Source of the DNA: Plutella xylostella | Taxonomy: Eukaryota; Arthropoda; Insecta; Lepidoptera; Plutellidae | Direction of reading: 5' to 3' | Length of the DNA stretch: 64,000 bases | NCBI RefSeq assembly: GCF_932276165.1 | Contig: NC_064000.1 | Location: 2,790,001-2,854,000, forward strand | Shown: piece by piece, positions 18,686 through 28,827 of the stretch | Position numbering within the stretch: position 1 is the first letter of the stretch | Layout of the letters: each line of letters opens with the position of its first letter | The notes under the pieces: generated by a model | The model's database searches: none | The model's input: the letters and a program-made list of their open reading frames with translations, nothing else | Told to the model about the DNA's origin: nothing | Translations under genes and position numbers: made by a program

Positions 18686-19053
18686 CAGCGAGCCCTTCTA
18701 TTCTATTTTATTCTATTCTCTGTGGGGGTAACAGTACCTGCACCTGGCTCTCTCGAATGGAACCTTTGTGCATATCCCCAAGGTCTAAACTGCCTTCCTA
18801 AGCTTGGACCATTTTCCCACCACGCTGGTCCACTGCGGGTTGGTGGGTTCACATAATCTAGATGTGCTAAATCTAGATATGCAGGTTTCCTCACGATGTT
18901 TTCCTTCACCGTAAGAGCGATGGTATACATTGTACTTAAATTCAGAAAAGAACTCATTGGTACATGTCAGCGCCGGGATTCGAACCCGCATCTCTGGCGT
19001 GAGAAGCGGGCGCTTACCCGACTGAGCTACCACCGCTCGGTCAGCGAGCCCTT
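18686..19053 (-). mobile_element. Complete tRNA-derived SINE with 12-bp target duplication
   Basis: SINE body 18698-19041, flanked by CAGCGAGCCCTT at 18686-18697 and 19042-19053. On the minus strand it starts with a tRNA-like head with A-box (TAGCTCAGTCGGGTAAG) and B-box (GGGTTCGAATCCC), followed by a body with AAGTACAATGTATACCATCG and ending in AGAATA-type repeats. Transcription would use the internal Pol III promoter. It splits the virus-like sequence. Confidence 0.9.
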
Positions 19054-19570
19054 TCTTCTTACCACTTAGATTCCCGTCAATCCACTTCGCAAGACCTGAG
19101 CAATTTTCTGTGTCATTTGGGTCCACCCTTCCGGATTTCTCGGACCTAAATATTGTGTATCTCTCTCCCTGGCCTGTGGGAATTAACTTGGTTAGCATGG
19201 TGTTGGACCACTCCGGTATGCCAAGTCATTGACCAAGTACAGGGTAACTGGTCTATCAAACGTTTCGCCTAAATCAATGTAAACTTTCTCATAGTACAAG
19301 GAACTTGGATCATAATTGAAGCCGAGAACAGGCTTAGACATCTTGCCAGCCATGATGTACTTGTCGTTACCAGTAGTCAATCCCAATCCATAAAAGTTGC
19401 CGTTATTCTCTGATGCTTCGATGGCCTGGACCAGATATTCCACATATTTCTCCTCTGTTATCAGGTTGTTTTGTCGAAGATTGCTAGCGCACGCTGAGAT
19501 GCGCCAGTTATCTTTGTAACCACCGCAGTCCCTAGTTGTCTTGCCAACAACTAGTACCACTGCGATTGCC
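19054..19570 (-). pseudogene. RNA-virus-like ectodomain segment
   Basis: The ATG at 19570 opens a short hydrophobic start (MAIAVVLVVGK), preceded by an in-frame stop ten codons upstream. A Cys-containing, soluble-looking region follows (DCGGYKDNWRISACAS, EKYVEYLVQAIEAS, VLGFNYDPSSLYYEKVYIDL). A frame change near 19195 leads to MLTKLIPTGQGERYTIF and NDTENCSGLAKW up to the SINE. The sequence beyond the SINE continues in a related reading. Reads as the N-terminal part of the same integrated polyprotein. The virus family is unproven. Confidence 0.4.
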
Positions 19571-19734
19571 ATTAAAATGCTAATTTTAATAATTTTTCTC
19601 TATTTTCTTCAAAATAAGAATATTTTAAAGCAAATCAAATTGATCCTCTTAACGTGTGTTCAGTACTTGAAACAAACTTAGATCAATCAATCTGCACTTT
19701 TATATTGATATGCAGTGGCCAAACATAATGAAAG

Positions 19735-19805
19735 CTGATGAAGCAGCTTTCTAGGCCCAAGCCCTTCCTTCATTGGAAGGAGACCCGTTCCCCAGCAGTA
19801 GTGTA
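19735..19805. repeat. Fragment of a common moth repeat
   Basis: The minus strand reads CTGCTGGGGAACGGGTCTCC followed by TTCCAATGAAGGAAGGG. The same words occur within the element at 62055-63212 (about 62445-62482). It lies at the left edge of a Harbinger fragment. Confidence 0.6.
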
Positions 19806-19981
19806 AAAATAATGACGGAGGGATTTTTTCAAATTCAAACATCGGAAAAGCATTGCAGTCAAACACGATTAACGTCCCGGAAAACAAAAACTTACCTGGC
19901 ACGGATATTTCAGCGCCACATGTTATCATAGGAGATGAAGCATTCCCTTTAAAAACCTACCTAATGAGACCATATCTTTAA
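19806..19981 (+). pseudogene. PIF/Harbinger transposase fragment
   Basis: A 57-codon frame reads NDGGIFSNSNIGKAL, then NLPGTD and HVIIGDEAFPLKTYLMRPY. This is the DDE_Tnp_4 block around the second catalytic Asp (GDEAF) of Harbinger nucleases. The rest is missing. It is cut at its 3' side by the start of a second Harbinger element (GGGCCAG at 19992). Confidence 0.75.
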
Positions 19982-19991
19982 CCTCAACTAA

Positions 19992-20305
19992 GGGCCAGTT
20001 TTTTGATCCGTAGTTAACTCAACTATTGGTTAAATATCGTAACTATTAGTTAAATTTCAGCAAAATGCATTTTTTGACCCGTGGTTAGAGTAACTTATGG
20101 TCAAATATCCTCCTGTAGGTTGGCTGGAAGAAAATGCTGTTAGCATTAAGCCCACCTTTTGTGCATTTATTATATATTTGTGCAATAAAGAATTAAATAA
20201 AATAAATAAATGTCAAACCATTAGTCAAAAAAGTTAACAACCCAGAATCGGAGGGTTAAACAAGATGGCCGCTGGTTATTTGTTTACTAACAGCTGTTTG
20301 TCATT
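19992..20305 (+). mobile_element. Harbinger 5' end with an embedded LINE 3' fragment
   Basis: GGGCCAGTTTTTTGATCC directly follows TAA, as expected for a Harbinger TIR next to a TWA target. Within this leader lies a short LINE 3'-end copy (about 20107-20218: GTAGGTTGGCTGGAAGAAAA, then an AATAAA-rich tail). I did not find the matching right TIR in the window. Confidence 0.5.
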
Positions 20306-22654
20306 GTGACAGAAATCATTCGTAACCAAGGACTTTGTTTCGCAGCATCGAGTGATGAATTTAAACATAATTTACGTCACTTTGATGTGGAAAGTTCGTC
20401 AGGAGAAGAAGACGATGATATTATATTAGAATATATCTTAATGAGAAGACCAAAAATATTTAGGCCACGCCACCCGCCGTTAGAAACCTGGGATGATGTA
20501 GACTTTTGTCATCGTTACCGCCCATAGAACAACGCGGACTCGGGTGTACCCTCGGGAAGCGTCATAGCGATCTTTCTTGATACAAAAAAGTCTGCCAATT
20601 TTTGCGGGGGGAAATTTTACCGTTTACCATGATTATGTCTCATGGGACATATCATTATGAGTTTTAGTTCCCAGCAATAAGGGTTACGTGAAGTGACATT
20701 TAATAATGAACACATTGTCTTCATTTTTCTTGCCAATGGATGTAACAATTATCGATAAGTGTTATCGATGAATTCGAGAACATGGGTTACAAACACTAAT
20801 TTCAAATTAATTAGGTATAGTTAAATTTAATTAGGAATGATTAATACACGAAGTCACCCGCTTTTCGCTGTACATTTATACTCATGTGATAGGTCGCGAG
20901 CCGTATCGCCGTTTTTGAATGAGTACAATGCACTGAAGTTGTCGAGTAAGTGGGCAACTCGACGGTCAGATGCTTTCAAGCCGCCTCTTCGGGTGGCCTC
21001 TGACTAGGCTTAACGACTGCTGCCGAAGCAGCAACCGGGACCCACAGCTTAACGTCCCGTCCGAAGCACGGAAGCGTCCAGAAAAGAACCATTTGAAATA
21101 GGTTACTCATGCTGTACCTACCAATGGCTGACCGTGTCAGTTGTTGCTTAACCTCAGTAATCAGTTACGATTACTGAAGCCAATTCGACTACGGACGCTT
21201 CCCAACTATGACCTTTTTTGTCGATTAATACATATCTGCATACCGGTACATCACTATTGCATTTTTTTGACATTGGTTGCTAGGAAACAGCTAATAACAA
21301 TAAACCATGACCAAATCTGTGATCAAATCCGGAATCCGGATATTCTATGAATTGAAGCTGTCATTTTAGTATGTAAATAAATCATTTTATATGAAACGAA
21401 CGCTCTGCCAACTAGATTGAGTCTAGTGAAAATTGAGACTGCAACTAGTTTTTATAAATCGGTGGGCCTTTCTGGCCTACCACCCCGCCAGAGGGGAACG
21501 TCTGCCTATTTCGTCTCCAGACCATTCATACTCAATGTTACCGCCTATCGAAGGAAACAGTGCTGTGGATTGTTACTGAAATTGGGAATGATCTTAAAAC
21601 GCCCACCCTCAGGTATGTACATAGATACTTTTATAGGATTGCCTGTTTTCTGATAAATATGTAATGTAAAATTTCTAAAATGAGTTTTTATTGCAGGAAT
21701 AATGCCATTACACCCCTTGAGCAAATACTGGTAACATTGCGGTTCTACGCCACAGGAACTATGCAGCAATGGTCTGGAGATCTCTTTGGAATGTCCAAAT
21801 CCGCTGCATGTAAAATCATTCACTGTGTCTCCAGAATAATATGCACTAAACTCAAATACTTTATTGCAATGCCACGTACAACAGAAGAGCTTAAAAGAAG
21901 TGGAAAACTTCTATAAAATTGCAAAGTTTCCAAGTGTTGTCGGTGCAATTGACTGCACTCATATTCGCATCTTCAGTCCAGGTAATAAATACTCATGCAT
22001 TTTTATTTATACATATAACATCACATACAACAATTATTTAAGCTAGATGTTGGTTTTGTTTCAGGGGGTAATAATGCAGAGCTCTATAGAAATAGGAAGG
22101 ATACCTTCTCGATTAACACCCAGCCGGTGGTTGATGCTGAACTCCGAATAAGAGATTTAGTTGCAAGGTGGCCGGGCTCAGTGCATGACAGCACTATATT
22201 TAACAACAGCAGGGTGAAAGATGTCATGGAATCCCAACAGCTAGGTAGCTGCTGCCTTATGGGAAACCGTGGATATGCCCTAAAGAAATATCTCTTAACA
22301 CCACTGCCGGATCCCCAGACTGCAGCTGAGAGACTCTACAATGAGAGCCAAATAAGAACGAGGAATGTGGTGGAAAGAGCATTCGGAGTGTGGAATAGAA
22401 GGTTTCCCTGCATAGGCTCACAATTAAGGGTGGCTTTAAAAAATGTACAGCCTATCATTGTTAGCACTGCAATATTGCATAATATATGCATAGAAAAAAG
22501 GGAATATCTACCAAAAGACGATGGAAATTCCATACTTCATCTTCCAATAGAAGAGCATCTAGATTTCCCGGAGACTGTCAATGAACAACAATACAGACAG
22601 CAGCTCATACAAAACTATTTTACTTCATTACTAGCCACAGAACCACGACTGTAA
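20303..22654 (+). pseudogene. PIF/Harbinger transposase, interrupted
   Basis: Exons: 20303-20522, resuming at 21537-21612; 21697-21981; 22065-22654, with GT...AG introns 21613-21696 and 21982-22064. Motifs in order: PPLETWDDVDFCHRY, RLSKETVLWIVTEIGNDL, LEQILVTLRFYATGTMQQ, VVGAIDCTHIRIF (first catalytic Asp), WPGSVHDSTIF, MGNRGYALKKYLL, NVVERAFGVW (catalytic Glu). The usual GDxGY Asp is Asn here, which would inactivate the nuclease. A frameshift lies near 21900, and a 1,014-bp element (20523-21536) splits exon 1. No ATG was found at the start (GTG at 20306). Confidence 0.8.
20514..21545. mobile_element. Unclassified element with 9-bp target duplication, copy 1
   Basis: Element 20523-21536 (1,014 bp) lies between perfect GTTACCGCC repeats (20514-20522, 21537-21545). 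It begins CATAGAACAACGCGGACTCG and ends CCATTCATACTCAAT, as does copy 2 at 62055-63212. The ends are not inverted repeats of each other. The interior includes the moth word CTGCCGAAGCAGCAACCGG and a subterminal GTGGGCC/GGCCTACCAC hairpin. Removal with one target copy restores the transposase reading frame (HRYRLSKE). Confidence 0.8.
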
Positions 22655-23002
22655 ATAATTAAGTATATTAATAAATAATAATTAATTCATTACCTATTTT
22701 TATTGCCTATAATATTAACATATGTACAGACTTGTAATGAACTACAGCTGCACATTAGTTAGGAACCTATGATATTCTTTAGGGATATTACATATATACC
22801 TACCTACCAACCTTATTACAATAACTAACTACCTACCAACTTTATTACAAGAATTTATGAATAAAACATGTGATAAAGTCAAAGTTAATAATCAGTTTCA
22901 TTACGAATGTAACTTAAAAAACTATATTAATTTAAAAAAAAACATAAATTTTACATTAAACTCTTTTTAATATTTTCTAATTGCATCTTCTTGCATTCCA
23001 TC

Positions 23003-24701
23003 TCAATTGGATGCAACTCTTCTCGCTGCTGCATATATTTTAATGTGCCTTTCTTCCATCTGCTGCATCGCTTTTTGGTGCGCCTCCTCTTTATGCAGCA
23101 TGGCTTTCTTGTGGGCCTCTTCTTTGTTCAGCAAATGTTTTTCATGCTCTTCCTTTGCATAATTGGACAAATCATGTTCTCTTATCGTTTGTTTCTGTTT
23201 TAAAAATTCAATTCTTTTATCCGTGTGGATCATAATACGCTTCCTTGTCTCCAACGGATTAAAATAAATTTTCCTTTTGTTCTGAGACACAGCTGAAAAC
23301 AAGAATAAATATAAGTATGTGCCTAGACCTTCATTAAATGTATATTTAATTTACCACAAACTAATAATGTCTACTTACATAACTCTTTAGGACTGGTTTA
23401 CGCAGCATAGCCTTTGGTGTTGAAGAGTCAAATACATTTGGGACTTCTGAAACAAATTGAAACCTTACATTTGCTACTAAATTTATGCATTAAAATAATT
23501 ATTAGTAAGTATTTTACAAACCTATATTGTTGGGAATGTTCTCCTTACAGATTTCTTCCCAGTCTCTATCGTCCATTACTGGCATACTTTGAGATGTGCC
23601 TGATATATAATGTTTAAAAAAATATAATGGTATTACAATATATAATGGTATTACAAATTGTTTAAAAAAAATCAAGCGTTTGGCTAGCCAACTTAATAAC
23701 TATGCTTACATGAATTGAAATATTTATTTAAGTATACAGGATATAAGTTATTCAAAAAATATCACTAGCCCCACACTAGGATACCCTGTGTCGTGGGTAC
23801 TAGTCTCTTCCGGTATTGTGCAATATAACTACTTATAACTAAATCCAACAATCATTAAAAATGAATTACTAATTAACTCAGCAAATAGGAAGTTATACAT
23901 TGTTGAACCATCAAACAATTAAACAATTAAATTAAGTTGTACAATCAAACAATTCAATAAGTGATACATAATTATAACATTTAGCATCTATGCAATGAAA
24001 ATATATAGAATACATACAAACAACACCAATCAATTATATTTTAAGTATCTAACCCATGTATAGTATTTTAGTTATTTAAGTAAGAGAAATTATTATTATG
24101 ATTTATTAGATTTATTTGCATGTGGTTATAAATTGTTCAGTTTTATTGCAATCGAGTGACAACAACCATCTTTTTATTTTTGCCCTGCATGGCTTACGAG
24201 GTATATACAATATATTGAGCAAGTTGTTAATTTTTGTATATATAAAGGGACCGAGAAAAGAAAAGGACCTCTGTCCAAACATGTCACGTGCCATGTGGTA
24301 CGTCTTGCCGCACGTGATATTATGGCTGTAGCTAGGGCATTTTTGTGAAACCTTAATGTAGTAGAAGTTATAAACAGCTGTCTTACAGAGAGACATTCTA
24401 CGTCCCTGTACATATTATCTGTCGGATATCTGTATGGTTTGCAGAATGCAATTTTAAGAACTGCACGTTGTGCTCGCTCAAGGCTCAGCAGGTGGGTTTT
24501 ACATGCTGTGCCCCAGGAAACTATGCAGTAAGTGAGCACAGATTGACAGAGAGCTAAATACACCAAATTGAGTGTGGAGTTATTACTAACATGTCTAAGT
24601 CTCTTGAATACGTAAACATGGATCAAAAGTTTCAGCTTGTATTAACTCAATATTTACTTCAGCGGATTCTCTATTATTTTCTGATTCTATATTACTAATA
24701 T
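23003..24701 (-). pseudogene. Harbinger accessory (Myb/SANT-type partner) gene, 5'-disrupted
   Basis: Four exons on the minus strand have good splice sites: about 24636-24701, 23522-23599, 23379-23446 and 23003-23292. They read SNIESENNRESAEV, SQSMPVMDDRDWEEICK, NVFDSSTPKAMLRKPVLK and a C-terminal Lys/Glu/His-rich helix (KEEAHKKAMLHKEEAHQKAM). Position, opposite orientation and a basic coiled tail fit the second protein of Harbinger elements, which carries the transposase into the nucleus. The N-terminal Myb domain is not visible. The first visible exon is cut near 24636 by a LINE fragment. Confidence 0.5.
24112..24626 (-). mobile_element. 5'-truncated LINE, reverse transcriptase C-terminus
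   Basis: On the minus strand: LNLVYLALCQSVLTYCIVSWG, then LERAQRAVLKIAF, the conserved region after the palm of Jockey/CR1-type reverse transcriptases (YxxxxxSxLxYGIxxWG, QKRAxR). No palm motif remains. The 3' side carries AATAATAATT-like sequence. It disrupts the Harbinger accessory gene. Confidence 0.65.
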
Positions 24702-24944
24702 CTGTAAAATAAAAACCACAATTAGATATAGTTTCCCTCGTTTAACCTAAACAGTTTCAATCTAGATAGATGAAGGTCAATACCCAATGCATCGCTGTCA
24801 TACATCGCAGGGAGACCAAGGCTTGGCAGTGGCGTTGAAAGGGTTCTGGAGTGGCTACTACTCTGCCGACCCATAATTTTGGCTGGTGCTGGGCTGTGAC
24901 TGCAAAAATATAAAGACTATTATAAGATAGACGACCTGAACAGT

Positions 24945-26215
24945 AGAGGTCGAGGTGCACGATGTCGTCGCGGTTGTAGACCCGTACCTGTACAAATAAG
25001 TTACCGGCCAGGTCTAATTATCATGTAAATAATTATTTATTTATGAATAAATGAGTATTTCAGTATTTCTTCAGCCCTCTTTATCAGGCCTCCCGCGCCG
25101 CCACAGCATTGACTGGAGCGCAGCTGTCCTCCGTACCGTCATAGACGCGACGTCGTCTTCCGCGCCTAACAGGAAGCCGATTCTCACTTCAATAGACAAT
25201 TTCCCTATACGCTTTCAAAACATACAAGACAATTAGCTTACGGAAAAAGGCGATGGGTGGCTAAAATCTGTATTCTAGAGCTCCGTAGACTTTGAATCCG
25301 TACGGAAATTCCAATGCTATTGGAATTAAAGTTTACTCTGTGAATACTACGTTCCATTTCATCTATTATAATCCTACAACTAAATCGATATTTACGTTTT
25401 CATTTTAGTTAGTTTAGTTTTAGTTTTTTTTTTTTTTTTTTAATGCTGTTATGAAAATTTTAAAATACAATAAAATAAAAAAAACACCATTTTATGAACT
25501 AAATAACTACGTTGGTTGGAACGTATATTTGAAATTCTGTCAACGCCAATGTGTCTTCATTCTTATAAAACAACATAATTATCTTACTTTACTGTTATCA
25601 AATTAACATTAACAACAAATACAAGTGGCTTACTAAAAAAGATTTCTAACAAATGGAACCCAAAAAGGGGTTACGTATGCAACACGCAGACACGGAGGTT
25701 GGTGGGACAATATGACGCTATATAACGCATTTCGTTCTACGTAGATTAACAGCCGTGAACGAGTATATGTGTTCTGTGATTCACCAATTTACCAGCAGAA
25801 TATTTAAGGAAAATAGTGAAGTGGTATTTCAATTATCAAAACAAAATGTCAACAAAATTGACACAGACATGCGACAGCGAACGAATACGTCAACTTTTTG
25901 GTCGCCTTTTGAAAGTCGAATGGTATAGACCGTTCGTCTCGAGAGCCAGCAAAGGCGGTCAGAAAGTAGTAGAGAATTTGCGCATACGCCTTTGCCAGAA
26001 TACATAAAAGTAGTTTTTGATAGAAAAAAGACGTAGACGTATACTTTTTGTCGTGGACGTTTTCAGAGTCGAATTGGTGAGAATTGGGTCCCAGGTCCGC
26101 AATCAGGAGCTTGCGAGCGCTCGGAGTCGGGGTGACCGCAGGCTGGTGCTTCCACGGGACGTCGACGGCACCGCTGCGGACTTCTTGACTTTTGGTTGGG
26201 TCGGCGCCATTATGC
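24945..26215 (-). pseudogene. Degraded second copy of the GC-rich gene, in two pieces
   Basis: Piece one (24945-25165) matches 14575-14760; piece two (about 26085-26215) matches about 14770-14890. The pieces are separated by about 900 bases of unrelated AT-rich DNA, including a poly(T) run (25421-25441). An extra ~57-bp AT-rich stretch (about 25010-25066) interrupts piece one. Frames are broken. Its presence shows that the gene family is multi-copy. Confidence 0.65.
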
Positions 26216-27164
26216 CGCCGCATTATGCGCCGGTTATGAACACTTTATTTTACACATAAAAACAAAACAATATACTCGTAGTTCTGTCTTGGTTGGTGGG
26301 GTGGTTCTTCAAAGGGTTGTTAGGTCAAGGGTTGCACGGAGGTCTGACGGCGTTCCTTCTGGATCCCGTTACCAGTAGTACTGATCTCGTGGAAGCTCGA
26401 TACAACGACTGTAAACCCGTAGAACCGTGGATGGTTAGTCGGCGGTTCGAAGTCCGCCTTCCATGGGTTGCCGATGATGGTCCTCGAAGTAGAAGAGTGC
26501 AGGCAGGGGTGAAGCACTTAGTTTACCAACGACGGTTTGGAGTCAAACTCAAAATTTGGTGAAACTTTTATTCAAGCAGAACACAATAACATACGGTACC
26601 GAGTTCAGTATGAGAATGGACGCTCTGGCTACGGTCGGGGTATTTATACATTGCAAATAGACTTGTTCTCTTATCGGAACATGGTGGTGATTATTACTTA
26701 TTCCACGAAAAGACGTAAAATATTTTTCTCGACTTGGGTAATAAAAATCCTAGTTACATATTCGTAGTTCCTGCTTTATACAAACATAGTCGAAATTATT
26801 TAAATACTGTTTTGTGCATGTGCCAAAATGTCTAATAAAATATTAAATTAATGGATAAATAATTGAGATTTGATCACACTTAATTCAGCTGCGATATGTG
26901 TCAAATTAAATTTTATAATTCATTGCTAAAATATTATAATAATCTTGAATGTGTTTTAGGGCTGTCTTATTATAATTGTTATAATTAATGTTGAATTTAT
27001 GATAATTATATAATGAAATCTATTTGGGGATTGCTCCCATATAACTCCTACCCCTTTAAGTTGGAATTATACAAAAAATTGTATTAAGTAATATGATTTT
27101 TTATAATTTCAATTACAAGATTAAAATATTCATTATACAATAAAAGTGTTTCCTACTTTGAAAA
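26216..27164. other. Intergenic stretch, no gene supported
   Basis: 26280-26560 is moderately GC-rich with short open frames in two phases, but nothing recognisable. 26600-27160 is AT-rich. A promoter-like GGTATTTATACATTG lies near 26640. No repeats within the window were matched here. Confidence 0.4.
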
Positions 27165-27372
27165 TGAAAAATTCATACCCTGTTTTTACCCTTTTACCCA
27201 ACCATAGAGGTCAGATAAAATTCTGAAAAAAAAAATGGGACCACCTGGGAGCTCAACCCAATACAACAAAAAAAGAATTTTCAAAATCGGTTCATAAACG
27301 GTGGAGCAATCAGGGAACATACATAAAAAAAAAAAATATCCCGACGAATAGAACCTCCTCCTTTTTTTGAAG
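27165..27372. repeat. Dispersed lepidopteran repeat, copy 2
   Basis: It matches 16930-17100 and ends in CCTCCTCCTTTTTTTGAAGTC, a frequent end of moth repeats. It directly adjoins the DUF4817-type transposase relic. Confidence 0.65.
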
Positions 27373-27720
27373 TCAGTTAAAAAGCGGATTTTCTGCCAAC
27401 TTTTCTAGGGCCCATTCACTGAAAATTCGACGTTGTAAAATAAAAAAAATAAAAATTTGCTGCGAACGTCGACGAATCGACATTTCACGGTCTTCGGCAA
27501 CACTCTCAGAAACAGACGCAATATTCTCTTCTGTACACACTGTACGCATTCGTGTGGTTGGTTTAATGTCCAATAAAGTAAACTGAGTGCGAAACTTGGT
27601 CCCAATCGCATTAATTGTTTGCTCACTTGGTCGATTATGTAGACCATAAATCGGGCGTAAAGCGCGAAACACATTTCGAACCGAACACTGATTTTGGTAA
27701 TATAATTCAATGATTTGCAA
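27373..27720 (-). pseudogene. DUF4817/DDE_3-type transposase relic
   Basis: The frame reads IIELYYQNQCSVRNVFRALR and SEQTINAIGTKFR, a helix-turn-helix of the DUF4817 type found at the N-terminus of Tc/mariner-like insect transposases, then SVAEDREMSIRRRSQQI. A deletion then joins it to RRIFSEWALEKLAENPLF, normally about 60 residues further on. There is no ATG at the start and no DDE part. Confidence 0.6.
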
Positions 27721-28612
27721 GCGTTGCTCGTTAGCAGGGGGAGGTCACTGCCTTAATGGCTGAACTTTTAGTAGAAGGTAGCGCCATCTCTTTATATTAC
27801 TCTTATTACCAAAAAAGATGTAAGATGGCGTTATGAACAAGACCATAGAACAATAACAAGACACATAGATAAGTAGTATTTGAATGTCAACATTGTCATG
27901 ATCTATGGCTATTATGAAGAAATTGCGTGTCAGTGTCAGTTCAGTTGTCTTACAACGTCTCGCAAAGTCGCAAATAACATTTTTGTAATAAAAGCCTATA
28001 CTCTCGGTATACTTATCGTTATTTATAAATTTTATATACCTACAAATAAAAATAAACATGGTGTGTTAAGAAAAAGCATCTTTATCCGCAAAAAGTGTTT
28101 TTATGAAATTCTTGTGACCTGACAGATTCCATATAGATTCAGGTTCCATGTGGTTCCACGGCACTGGCAAAGAGCTATCGACATCTTCATATCCGCTGAA
28201 GATTAAAATACTATGTGTACCAAACTGATAAATGTCGTCAAAGATTTGCCTCGCGAGGATAAATGATGCACTATTGGACGAAATGACTTTATCACCACAA
28301 GTGACAAGATTTGCTTCTCTTGGGAAACATAAACAAGCAAAACATGAAGTGGTTTTCATGGTGAAAGGAATAAAAAAGGAATACTCACACCCACTCGCAT
28401 ATTATTTTACAAGTAACATGAACAAAACTGAACTGAAACATTGTTATATGCGAGGTAATAAAGAATTATATAATAATTTGTTTTTTATTTATTGTTGCAT
28501 GTAGGTAGGTACATAAATAGATTGAACTTACATTTAGCTAATAAATGTAATAACTGTTGTGTGGTGTAACTACGTTAAGGCAAATATGTCTTATATCTTA
28601 CATGTCTTATAT
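27721..28612. other. Intergenic stretch up to the Jockey-type LINE
   Basis: Short open frames in both strands lack recognisable motifs. An AATAAAAGCC word near 27988 is not tied to a gene. The stretch ends with ATGTCTTATAT at 28602-28612, the left target copy of the LINE. Confidence 0.4.
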
Positions 28613-28827
28613 GGGTTGGGCCGTCGCAGCCGTGGCAGACGGTCGTGTTTTGAGCAAGCTCCGCTGCTCGTACGCAGCCGGCCGCGATCGCGTCACTACC
28701 TACCCTCAATATTTTTTTATTGTGATTTAATGTGAAATTTAAATGTTATCACTAAAGTTCATTATACCATAATACTATAGTGCTTATAAACTGTAAATAG
28801 TCGCGCCACGCGCGGCACCCGGGCAAT

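Noticed and set aside
21417..21653. 78-codon frame as a separate gene
   Set aside because: It joins the end of the 9-bp-target element to the resumed Harbinger exon in a different phase, so it is an accident of the insertion.
26280..26640. LTR or coding gene in the GC-rich stretch
   Set aside because: No second LTR copy, no conserved motif and no consistent frame.
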